From positions 62,001-126,000 of the forward strand of contig CASEVY010000007.1 in NCBI GenBank assembly GCA_949291515.1: DNA of 64,000 bases. The letters run 5' to 3'. Shown in pieces: positions 57,053 to 64,000 of this stretch (the first letter of the stretch is position 1; each line of letters begins with the position of its first letter). The notes beneath the pieces were generated by a model. The model did no database searches and was not told where the DNA came from. It saw only the letters and a program-made list of their open reading frames with translations. Source of the stretch: an uncultured bacterium (GTDB taxonomy: Bacteria > Elusimicrobiota > Elusimicrobia > Elusimicrobiales > Elusimicrobiaceae). The translations under genes and the position numbers were made by a program.

Positions 57053-57853
57053 TTATTTGAGTTTATAAAGCTCTATGGTGTTTTGAGTGGTAATATCAGC
57101 CACTTTGCCTAGCGTTTCGCCGGTAACTTCCGCTATGGTTTGGGCGATTTCCGGTATATAGGCTGGAGAATTTCTTTGTCCGCGTTTGCTTTGCGGCGGC
57201 AGATAGGGGCAATCGGTTTCCAAATGGATATATTTTAGGCCGACTTTCTTTACTGTTTGTCGCAAGTCGTCATTTTTCTTATATCCTATAATACCGTTTA
57301 TGCCGAGCTTAAAACCCATATCAAGCGCTTTAAAAGCGTCTTGTTCGCGCCCGCTGAAGCAATGCATAATGCCGCCGGTATATACGGCGTTTTTTAGTAT
57401 GGAGAACATATCTTCATAGGCGGAGAAATCTTGCGCTTCCCTGCTCTTTCTGCAATGCAGTATAACGGGCAGGTTTACTTTCGCCGCCAATTTTAACAAG
57501 GTTTGAAAGGCTTGTTTTTGGATTTCTCTGTCTTTTGGCTGGTCGTCGTATTCGTTGTAGTCCAAGCCTATTTCGCCCAGCGCTTTGACTTCCGGGTTAA
57601 GAAGATATTTTTCTAAATCGTTTAATGATTTTTCGTTAAGAGTAGGGGCATAGTCTGGGTGTATGCCGCAGACGGGGAATATAATGCCCTTATATTGGCG
57701 GCTCAATTCCAAAGCCGGCTGCCATTCTTCGATTTCGCAGGCGATTTCCGCTATGCGTTTTACGTCGGAGTTGAGACATTGTTCTATAACTTCTTTACGG
57801 TCCGCGTCAAAAGCGGGGTCGTTAAGATGGGCGTGCGAATCTATAAATTCCAT
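57053..57853 (-). CDS. tatD: TatD-family metal-dependent DNase
   Basis: 266 residues from the ATG at 57853, giving MEFIDSHAHLNDP, the family start; an ATG two codons upstream abuts the -10 and is probably not used. Metal ligands are in SHAHLND, CGIHPD, LGEIGLD, PVILHCRKS, HCFSG and ETDCPYL. The family acts on DNA 3' ends and D-amino-acyl or other substrates. No Shine-Dalgarno sequence; predicted leaderless. Confidence 0.93.
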   Translation of the reverse strand: MEFIDSHAHLNDPAFDADRKEVIEQCLNSDVKRIAEIACEIEEWQPALELSRQYKGIIFPVCGIHPDYAPTLNEKSLNDLEKYLLNPEVKALGEIGLDYNEYDDQPKDREIQKQAFQTLLKLAAKVNLPVILHCRKSREAQDFSAYEDMFSILKNAVYTGGIMHCFSGREQDAFKALDMGFKLGINGIIGYKKNDDLRQTVKKVGLKYIHLETDCPYLPPQSKRGQRNSPAYIPEIAQTIAEVTGETLGKVADITTQNTIELYKLK

Positions 57854-57859
57854 ATACAT

Positions 57860-57868
57860 ATTATAGCA
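57860..57868 (-). promoter_or_regulatory. Extended -10 of tatD, leaderless arrangement
   Basis: Minus strand TGCTATAAT (TATAAT at 57865-57860), then ATGTAT, then the ATG at 57853: six bases between hexamer and start codon. Confidence 0.6.
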
Positions 57869-57995
57869 ATTTTAAAAGCGGCATCGCGTTTGAAAAGAGG
57901 TTGCTTGCCGACGGGGCAAAATATTTTTTGTCTTTAAGGATTCGCTTGGCGCGGGCGTTTTTTTGCGGGTTATTTTTAGCAGACTAAAAAGGGGA

Positions 57996-58024
57996 TTGAC
58001 AATTTTGGATTTATTAGCTAGAAT
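57996..58024 (+). promoter_or_regulatory. hrcA-grpE-dnaK promoter
   Basis: TTGACA (57996-58001), 17 bases, TAGAAT (58019-58024): eleven of twelve consensus positions. The expected start near 58031 lies inside the CIRCE operator. Confidence 0.88.
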
Positions 58025-58025
58025 A

Positions 58026-58052
58026 TTAGCAGTCGTGATAAAGGTTTGCTAA
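58026..58052 (+). promoter_or_regulatory. CIRCE operator (HrcA-binding site), imperfect
   Basis: TTAGCAGTC, nine bases, GTTTGCTAA. The CIRCE consensus is TTAGCACTC-N9-GAGTGCTAA, so 15 of 18 arm bases match and the nine-base spacing is exact. It starts two bases after the -10 and covers the transcription start, a position suited to repression by the HrcA encoded just downstream. Confidence 0.85.
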
Positions 58053-58078
58053 TAAATAAGCAAGAAGGTCGCCGAGAG

Positions 58079-59185
58079 ATGAGGATACTTAAACCTGAGA
58101 TAGCCAAAGAGCGGGAAGAGAAAATACTAAGAATGGTAATCCAAGAATATGTGGAGACCAGAAAACCCGTAGGCTCGGAACTGGTAGCGCAGAAAGGACT
58201 GCCCGGGGTATCCAGCGCGACGATAAGAAACACGATGAAGAAGCTGGAAGAGGAAGGCTATTTATATCAGCCGCACGCTTCCGGCGGGCGAATCCCCACC
58301 GACAAAGCATACCGCTTTTACGTAGACTATTTGTCCAAGATCCAGAAGATAGCCGTCAAGGAACGGGAAAGGATAGAAAGCGAATACAAACAGAGCCATG
58401 CGGAAATCAACCGCGTAATGACGCAGACATGCAAGATGCTGTCGATGTTATCGCATTCGGCGGGCTTTGTGTTCAGGAGCAGTGTAGAAGATCTAAGCGT
58501 ACAGAGGCTTGATTTTATACCGCTTGGGCCATATAATATTTTGGCCATACTGGTAACAGAGGAGGGGGTAATAAAACATTGGCCGCTTAGAGTGAACCGC
58601 GCGGTATCGCCTGCTTGGCTTATGATGTTCAATCATTTCATAAACGAGCAAATATCTGGTTTGACGCTTAAAGATGCGCACAGGGTGCTGTCGGAGAATA
58701 TGAGAAGAGGCGTCGGCGATCGCGAAGGTTTTACCGAACTGGCCTGCGACATACTGAACGAAATGTCGGCCAACCAGCATAGGGAAGAGCGTCTTTATAT
58801 AGACGGAATAAGCCAGCTGGTGGATACTATGACGCAGGAAGAATACAGTCAGCTTGGTCAAATGATGCGGGTTATGGAGGAACGGGAAAGATTTGCCGGG
58901 CTGCTTAGCGAGAAGATGCAGCAGCTTGAAAACGAAAACGGCAAAAGGATAGACGTGAGCATAGGTTCGGAGAACGAACTTAGCGAGCTTAGAGATCTGA
59001 GCATAATATCCTCCGCGTGCAAGGTTGGCGGCAAGACTATAGGGCTAATAGGGATAGTCGGCCCCAAGCATATGGAATACAACAGAATGATGTCGCTGGT
59101 AAATTTTATAGGAGATATGCTAGGCGCAACGATCAAGAATTGGCGAGCCTCGTTGGAGTTAAAGGAAAGGAGCGACAATGAATAA
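58079..59185 (+). CDS. hrcA: Heat-inducible transcription repressor HrcA
   Basis: Represses chaperone genes at CIRCE; activity depends on GroE in other bacteria. 368 residues from the ATG at 58079: an N-terminal winged helix (ILRMVIQEYVETRKPVGSEL and SSATIRNTMKKLEEEGYL) and a GAF-like C-terminal domain. A TTG at 58046 is in frame but falls inside CIRCE, so it is rejected. Overlaps grpE by eight bases; autoregulated by the operator upstream. Confidence 0.95.
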   Translation: MRILKPEIAKEREEKILRMVIQEYVETRKPVGSELVAQKGLPGVSSATIRNTMKKLEEEGYLYQPHASGGRIPTDKAYRFYVDYLSKIQKIAVKERERIESEYKQSHAEINRVMTQTCKMLSMLSHSAGFVFRSSVEDLSVQRLDFIPLGPYNILAILVTEEGVIKHWPLRVNRAVSPAWLMMFNHFINEQISGLTLKDAHRVLSENMRRGVGDREGFTELACDILNEMSANQHREERLYIDGISQLVDTMTQEEYSQLGQMMRVMEERERFAGLLSEKMQQLENENGKRIDVSIGSENELSELRDLSIISSACKVGGKTIGLIGIVGPKHMEYNRMMSLVNFIGDMLGATIKNWRASLELKERSDNE

Positions 59186-59747
59186 GAAGAAACATTGCAA
59201 ACCGCAGGGGGAAGAGGAGCTTCTGGAAGAAGATTTGCCGGAGCCTCAAGAGAAGGCGGTTTGCGAGGAAAAGAAAGAGCAGGAAAGCGAGAAAGCCGCG
59301 CAGTATCTGGAGCAGTTGGTAAGATTGCAGGCGGACTTTGAAAATTATCGCAAAAGGACGGAGAAGGAAAAACCGCAGCTTATAAATTACGGCAAGCTGG
59401 AAACTTTAAAGAAACTTTTGCCGCTTTACGATACGCTTTTAAAGGCTGAAGGCGAAAGCGCGAAGCCTGGGGCGAATGTAGAGCATATAAAACAAGGCCT
59501 TAAAATGATATTCGATCAATTCGACAAACTTTTTAAGGCGGAGGGCGTAAAGATAATCAGCGCCAAGGGCAAACCATATGACCCTATGACGCAGGAAGTA
59601 ATAACCACGATCGCATGCCCGCCGGAACAGGATGGCATAGTTCTTGAGGAACTGGCCGCGGGGGTGGAAATAGACGGGAAGACTGTCCGGCCTGCGCAGG
59701 TGATAGTGGGCAAAAGCAGTGAAGAAGCGAAAGAAAGCGAAAAATAA
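59178..59747 (+). CDS. grpE: Nucleotide exchange factor GrpE
   Basis: Releases ADP from DnaK. 189 residues: a charged disordered N-terminus, a long coiled coil with LQADFENYRKRTEKEK, then the beta-domain HDPMTQE-type YDPMTQEVITTIA and GKTVRPAQVIVGK. Coupled to hrcA by overlap; dnaK follows after 23 bases. Confidence 0.95.
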   Translation: MNKKKHCKPQGEEELLEEDLPEPQEKAVCEEKKEQESEKAAQYLEQLVRLQADFENYRKRTEKEKPQLINYGKLETLKKLLPLYDTLLKAEGESAKPGANVEHIKQGLKMIFDQFDKLFKAEGVKIISAKGKPYDPMTQEVITTIACPPEQDGIVLEELAAGVEIDGKTVRPAQVIVGKSSEEAKESEK

Positions 59748-59770
59748 GGAATTTATAAGGAGAAAATAAT

Positions 59771-61642
59771 ATGTCTAAAATAATAGGTATTGATTTAGGA
59801 ACGTCCAACACGGCGGCAGCCGTGATGGAAGGCGGAAGAGCGACGATAATCCCTTCGGCGGAAGGCAGCTCTATCGGCGGAAAGGCGTTCCCCTCTTACG
59901 TGGCTTTTACCAAAGACGGGCAGCGCTTGGTGGGCGAGCCCGCGAGAAGGCAGGCCGTATCCAACCCGGAAGGAACCGCTACTGCTTTCAAGAGAAAAAT
60001 GGGCGAGAACTTTAAATACGATTTAAGGGGCAACGAGTTTACGCCTCAACAGCTTTCGGCTTTCATTTTGCAGAAAGTGAAAAAAGACGCGGAAGCCTTT
60101 TTGGGGCAGCCTGTGGAAAAAGCGGTAATTACCGTTCCGGCCTACTTTAACGACAACCAGCGCCAGGCTACAAAAGACGCGGGCAAAATCGCGGGATTGG
60201 AAGTCGTAAGACTTTTGAACGAACCTACGGCCGCGGCCTTGGCCTATGGTATCGACAAAACCGGCAAAGAGCAGAAGATATTGGTCTTTGACTTGGGCGG
60301 CGGTACTTTGGATGTAACCATTATGGAAATGGGCAAGGAAGGCACTTTTGACGTATTGGCCACTTCCGGCGATACGAAACTGGGCGGTACCGATATGGAT
60401 AATGCCATTATCGATTGGATAGTGGACGAGTTTAAAAAGACTTCCGGCCTCGATCTTAAGAACGACAAACAGGCGATGATGCGTCTTAAAGACGCGGCTG
60501 AAAAAGCGAAGATAGAACTTTCCACCACTATGGAAACGGATATCAACCTGCCGTTTATCACTTCGGACAGCACCGGCGCCAAACACTTGGAGCTTAAACT
60601 TTCAAGGGCGAAATTGGAGAGCTTGGTAACACCGATAGTTGAGCGCTGCGGCGCTTCAATAGACAGGGCGGTAAGCGATTCGAAACTTTCGATGAGCAAT
60701 ATCGACAAGATTATTATGGTAGGCGGCCCTACTCGTATGCCGATAGTACAGGAATACGTAGAAAAGCACGTCGGCAAGAAAATAGAACGCGGCATCGATC
60801 CTATGGAATGCGTCGCGGACGGCGCGGCGATACAGGCTGGCGTACTTACAGGCGACGTAAAAGACATCTTGCTGTTGGACGTGACGCCTTTGTCTTTGGG
60901 TCTTGAAACTCTGGGCGGCGTATTTACGAAACTTATCGACAGGAACACTACTATACCGGTGCGCAAGACGCAGGTGTTCTCTACCGCGGCGGACAATCAG
61001 CCGGCGGTAACGGTAAACGTATTGCAGGGCGAGCGCCCTATGGCCAAGGACAATGTGCCTTTGGGCAAATTCGACTTGGACGGAATCCCGCCAGCTCCCA
61101 GAGGCGTGCCTCAGATAGAGGTAACCTTCGATATCGACGCCAACGGTATATTGAAGGTCTCGGCCAAGGACTTGGGCACCAACAAAGAGCAGCATATAAC
61201 GATTACCGCTCCCAACAAACTCAGCGAGGCCGAGGTTGAAAACTTCGTCAAACAAGCGGAGAAATTCGCCGAGGAAGACAAAAAGACGAAGGAAAGAATA
61301 GAAGCTAAGAATGAAGCCGACAGCGTGCTTTATCAGACGGAGAAAGCGTTAAAGGAGCACGGCGATAAAGTTCCGCAGGACGAGCGTCTTAAAATCGACC
61401 AGGCTTTAAGCGAACTTAAAGAAGCGATCAAGTCTGAAGATACTGAGAGAATCAAAAAAGCCAAGGACGAGGCTTTGGCGGCCAGCCAGAAACTGGGCGA
61501 GATAATATATAAAGAATCTCAGGCCAAAGCGCAGGCGGCGCAAGGCGCGGCGAGTGCAAGCCAGGCGGGCGCGCAGGAAGCTGCGCAGGGCGAGGCCAAG
61601 AAAGACGACGTCGTGGAAGCTGAAGTCGTAGACGGCAAATAA
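59771..61642 (+). CDS. dnaK: Chaperone DnaK (Hsp70)
   Basis: 623 residues. The N-terminal ATPase has [33 protein letters not shown] and [14 protein letters not shown]. The substrate domain begins after [12 protein letters not shown] Gln/Ala-rich C-terminal tail follows. TAAGGAG precedes the ATG. Last gene of hrcA-grpE-dnaK, with a strong terminator after it. Confidence 0.98.
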   Translation: MSKIIGIDLGTSNTAAAVMEGGRATIIPSAEGSSIGGKAFPSYVAFTKDGQRLVGEPARRQAVSNPEGTATAFKRKMGENFKYDLRGNEFTPQQLSAFILQKVKKDAEAFLGQPVEKAVITVPAYFNDNQRQATKDAGKIAGLEVVRLLNEPTAAALAYGIDKTGKEQKILVFDLGGGTLDVTIMEMGKEGTFDVLATSGDTKLGGTDMDNAIIDWIVDEFKKTSGLDLKNDKQAMMRLKDAAEKAKIELSTTMETDINLPFITSDSTGAKHLELKLSRAKLESLVTPIVERCGASIDRAVSDSKLSMSNIDKIIMVGGPTRMPIVQEYVEKHVGKKIERGIDPMECVADGAAIQAGVLTGDVKDILLLDVTPLSLGLETLGGVFTKLIDRNTTIPVRKTQVFSTAADNQPAVTVNVLQGERPMAKDNVPLGKFDLDGIPPAPRGVPQIEVTFDIDANGILKVSAKDLGTNKEQHITITAPNKLSEAEVENFVKQAEKFAEEDKKTKERIEAKNEADSVLYQTEKALKEHGDKVPQDERLKIDQALSELKEAIKSEDTERIKKAKDEALAASQKLGEIIYKESQAKAQAAQGAASASQAGAQEAAQGEAKKDDVVEAEVVDGK

Positions 61643-61656
61643 GAATTGTTTAACGA

Positions 61657-61690
61657 ACAAGGGCGGGGTTTCTCCGCCCTTGTTTTTTTT
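61657..61690 (+). terminator. Terminator after dnaK
   Basis: ACAAGGGCGG, a seven-base loop and CCGCCCTTGT followed by eight T. It separates dnaJ from the hrcA-grpE-dnaK transcript. The rest of the 205-base gap holds a possible -10 TATACT (61795-61800) for dnaJ and a TCCGC-GAAAG-GCGGA hairpin in its leader. Confidence 0.92.
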
Positions 61691-61847
61691 GTCGAAACGT
61701 TAAACAAACGGCTCGGCGTGAATGCGGCCAAAGGCCAAGTTTGATAAAATTTATATAAAGCCGCAAAAGCAAGATTTTAAATTGATGGCAATTATACTGT
61801 GCAAAACGGTCCGCGAAAGGCGGAGAATGTAACGGGAAATTTTTGAA

Positions 61848-62963
61848 ATGGCAAAGAAAGAAGATTATTATTCGGTACTTGGCGTAAACAGAAACGCCGA
61901 CCAAAACGAACTAAAAAGCGCTTACAGGAAACTGGCTATGAAGTATCACCCCGACAGAAATCCGGGCAATCCTGAAGCGGAAGAGAAATTTAAAACTATA
62001 AACGAAGCCTTTGAGGTTCTTTCCGATCCGCAGAAAAGGCAAATATACGACAATTACGGCGCCGAAGGTTTAAACGGGGCCGGTGCGGGCGGATTTCACG
62101 GCGGCTTTGGCGGGTTTGAGGATATATTCAGCTCGGTATTCGGGGATATGTTCGGCGGCAGTTTTGGCGGTGCGGCCGCTGGCGGCAGGCGCAGAGCCCA
62201 GCGCGGCAACGATTTGAAAGAAGAAGTAGAAGTAACCTTGGAAGAGGCTTACGACGGTATAGAGAAGGAAGTCTCTTATACCCGTGTGGACACTTGTTCT
62301 ACGTGCCACGGTACGGGTGCGCAGGAAGGCAGCGGACGAAAGACTTGCCCCACTTGCCGCGGAAGCGGAGTGGTGCAGTTTAGTCAGGGGTTTTTCTCCA
62401 TGAGGCAATCCTGCCCCGATTGCGGCGGACAGGGCAGTATAGTTGAAAAGCCTTGCCGCGACTGTAAAGGTACGGGCCGCCAGCGCAGCAAAGCGAAGTT
62501 TACCGTTAAAATACCTGCGGGCGTAAAGGAAGGCATAGTATTAAGAGTGCCCAACGGCGGCGATATCGGTACAAACGACGGCGGATACGGCGATCTGTAT
62601 ATACAAACGCACGTAAAAAAGCATAAGATCTTCCAGCGCGACGGCGACGATTTGGTGTTGGAAATACCGCTCTCGTACCCGCAGGCGGCTTTGGGCGCGG
62701 CGATTAAAATACAGAATATCAAAAAAGAAGAAATACAAGTGGTTATACCGCAAGGTTCCCAACACGGACGTGTGGTTACGGTTGATGGGGAAGGTATGCC
62801 GGTGCTTGGCAAAGCGGGTAAAAAAGGCAATATGAGGGTTATAGTAAATCTTGAAGTGCCCAAGAAGCTGACGCAGAGGCAAAAGAAACTTATAGAGGAA
62901 CTCGGTCAAGCCTTTGAGGAAGAGGGCCAAAAGAAAACATTATTCGAGAGGATTTTCGGTTAA
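61848..62963 (+). CDS. dnaJ: Chaperone DnaJ (Hsp40)
   Basis: DnaK co-chaperone, 371 residues. J domain residues 1-70 with the essential HPD in YHPDRNPG; a Gly/Phe-rich linker ([14 protein letters not shown]); four zinc motifs [32 protein letters not shown]; and the C-terminal substrate domains. It lies 205 bases after dnaK behind a strong terminator, so it has its own promoter and no CIRCE is visible in its leader. The ribosome-binding site is weak (ACGGGAA). Confidence 0.98.
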   Translation: MAKKEDYYSVLGVNRNADQNELKSAYRKLAMKYHPDRNPGNPEAEEKFKTINEAFEVLSDPQKRQIYDNYGAEGLNGAGAGGFHGGFGGFEDIFSSVFGDMFGGSFGGAAAGGRRRAQRGNDLKEEVEVTLEEAYDGIEKEVSYTRVDTCSTCHGTGAQEGSGRKTCPTCRGSGVVQFSQGFFSMRQSCPDCGGQGSIVEKPCRDCKGTGRQRSKAKFTVKIPAGVKEGIVLRVPNGGDIGTNDGGYGDLYIQTHVKKHKIFQRDGDDLVLEIPLSYPQAALGAAIKIQNIKKEEIQVVIPQGSQHGRVVTVDGEGMPVLGKAGKKGNMRVIVNLEVPKKLTQRQKKLIEELGQAFEEEGQKKTLFERIFG

Positions 62964-62975
62964 AATCTCTTTTTA

Positions 62976-63017
62976 CAAAAAACAACCTCCGAGTTTCGTT
63001 TCGGGGTTGTTTTTTTA
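62976..63017. terminator. Terminator after dnaJ
   Basis: AACAACCTCCGA, a loop and TCGGGGTTGTT with one bulge, followed by seven T on the plus strand. The minus side has AAAAAA reading as TTTTTT, so it may also end the convergent ankyrin gene. Confidence 0.85.
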
Positions 63018-63062
63018 TTGGCCGGCCGCCTTGTAATTATAAGTAAAAAGTATTGCGCTTGA

Positions 63063-63311
63063 TTATTTCTTGTTTGCTTTCTTGGGGGCAGCCTTATTTG
63101 ATGTTTTGTTTTTGTCGGGCTTTTCAATGAAAGTGATAGGAGGCTTATCGGGATCAAATTCTATGTTTACGTTTTTTCTTTGTAAATAATTATAAATTTC
63201 TCTGTTCGGAGTTGTCATCCCTATATCCGGTATAGTTGCTCCGTTAGCGAGTAAATATCGCATTGCTTCCGGGAACCCTTCCTCGACGGTCAGAATCAAA
63301 GCCGGGGTCAT
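63063..63311 (-). pseudogene. 3' part of a frameshifted ankyrin-repeat gene
   Basis: An 82-codon frame that continues the ankyrin repeats of the upstream frame: MTPALILTVEEGFPEAMRYL then LANGATIPDIG, followed by a Lys-rich C-terminus. Read upstream past its ATG, this frame gives YIVAKGRKYKDFNMTPALI, which fits directly onto the repeat interrupted in the 63308-63976 frame. It has no ribosome-binding site of its own. The most economical reading is one gene of about 300 codons split by loss of one base near 63351-63353. Independent translation from the ATGA overlap is possible but less likely. Confidence 0.7.
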
Positions 63312-63976
63312 ATTAAAATCTTTGTATTTTCGTCCTTTGGCAACGATGTATTTATTGTCGGCATATCATTAAATTCGGCGGCGTTTAAGAGAACAGGGGA
63401 CAGATTCTTACCGTTTATTTTATATCCTTTGTGTATCAGATATTTGATTATGTTTAGATTGTTGGCTTGGGAAAGAGCATCTTCTTCGTATTTAAATTGA
63501 TAAATAATTTTGTCACCTTTTTTTATTTGATAATAAGAATCCAGTCCGTTCTTCGAATTAATATCGGCGCCGTTTTCAAGCAGCATATCAATAATTTCGA
63601 TATTGCCGACTTTTGATGCGTATAAAATAGGAGTAAAATTGTGTCTATCTTTTATATTTACGTCGGCTCCGCATTTAATAATGTATTTTACTGTTTCGGG
63701 GGAGTTTACGTAAATGGCGATATGTAAAGCCGAGAAGCCTTTATCAAGGTTGTTTATATCCGCACCGGCAATCAGGGCGTTGTAAATGCCGCGCAGATGC
63801 ATTTTGCGCGCCGATTCAATAAGAGCTTCATTGGTGGATTTTTGTTTTAATGTGTCTTTTTCTTGTTTCTTAGGCTGAGAATAAGACGCAGTCTTTTCTG
63901 TTTTTGGCAGAGTCAATTCCGCACGGCACAAATTAAAAGCGGGCACTAACAACAATAATGCGACGATGTATTTCAT
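63308..63976 (-). CDS. Exported ankyrin-repeat protein, truncated by a frameshift
   Basis: 222 residues as read. Signal peptide KYIVALLLLVPAFNLCRA, a Lys/Gln-rich spacer, then ankyrin repeats: IYNALIAGADINNLDKGFSA, TVKYIIKCGADVNIKD, IIDMLLENGADINSKN and IIKYLIHKGYKINGKN. The next repeat begins SPVLLNAAEFNDMPTI and then leaves the repeat pattern (NTSLPKDENTKILI), while the -1 frame carries on with KYIVAKG. So the last roughly 16 residues are out-of-frame sequence. AGAGGAA precedes the ATG. Periplasmic protein-binding role inferred from repeats. Confidence 0.8.
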   Translation of the reverse strand: MKYIVALLLLVPAFNLCRAELTLPKTEKTASYSQPKKQEKDTLKQKSTNEALIESARKMHLRGIYNALIAGADINNLDKGFSALHIAIYVNSPETVKYIIKCGADVNIKDRHNFTPILYASKVGNIEIIDMLLENGADINSKNGLDSYYQIKKGDKIIYQFKYEEDALSQANNLNIIKYLIHKGYKINGKNLSPVLLNAAEFNDMPTINTSLPKDENTKILI

Positions 63977-64000
63977 AAATATTCCTCTTTTAGGACTCTT

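Noticed and set aside
58046-58078. Longer hrcA from a TTG at 58046
   Set aside because: That start lies within the CIRCE operator, and the HrcA family alignment begins at the ATG at 58079.

Overview
The window is about 64 kb of housekeeping-rich chromosome that appears to carry the replication origin region: dnaA, dnaN, a DciA-like gene, gyrB and gyrA run rightward from about 2.6 kb. Gene content points to an anaerobic, diderm, LPS-bearing bacterium. The evidence is a superoxide reductase, rubrerythrin, thiol peroxidase and flavodiiron protein at the left edge, a KDO-8-phosphate phosphatase-like protein, apolipoprotein N-acyltransferase (Lnt), several lipobox proteins and a small outer-membrane beta-barrel. 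Gut-type Elusimicrobiota is my best guess for the phylum, but it is an inference from gene content and style, not the result of a search. There are no tRNA or rRNA genes, CRISPR arrays, IS elements or prophage genes that I can recognise. No gene-free stretch exceeds 300 bases.

Layout. (1) 1-2457, minus strand: oxygen-defence operon rbr-tpx-dfx-fprA, with fprA cut by the window edge. (2) 2661-10586: dnaA-dnaN-dciA-like-gyrB-gyrA, with a possible oriC between dnaA and dnaN and no recF. (3) 10763-16972: nusB-ligA, then glmU-prs-rplY-pth. (4) 17188-21415, minus: DegT-type aminotransferase, MgtC-like and DUF1646 membrane proteins in one operon, then a beta-barrel protein and a KdsC-like phosphatase. 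(5) 21469-25728: CsgG-like lipoprotein, small membrane protein, serS, TPR protein and an unknown exported protein. (6) 26003-34503: a small duplicated basic protein, dnaE, a NUDIX hydrolase, an unknown exported protein behind a perfect consensus promoter, folD, a lipoprotein, a glycerophosphodiesterase, a PHP phosphoesterase and an Nfu protein. (7) 34677-46955: SH3b protein, small exported protein, nifU-nifS, secA-lnt-prfB-hemW-cofE-like, and coaD and dgt divergent from one shared -10 region. (8) 47134-55522, minus: two tandem 5'-nucleotidase paralogues, dusB, mutS, mutL. (9) 55704-56836: infC-rpmI-rplT; tatD on the other strand. (10) 58079-62963: hrcA-grpE-dnaK under a CIRCE operator, then dnaJ with its own leader. 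(11) 63063-63976, minus: an ankyrin-repeat gene broken by a frameshift.

Three things stand out. First, at least four genes (DUF1646, the CsgG-like lipoprotein, dgt and tatD) have a perfect TATAAT exactly six bases before the ATG and no Shine-Dalgarno sequence, which predicts leaderless mRNAs. Second, one of two tandem 5'-nucleotidases has lost essentially every metal- and substrate-binding motif while remaining intact and lipobox-bearing, so it looks like an exported pseudoenzyme. Third, several conserved-looking but unidentifiable envelope proteins sit here, one of them behind a perfect TTGACA-N17-TATAAT promoter.
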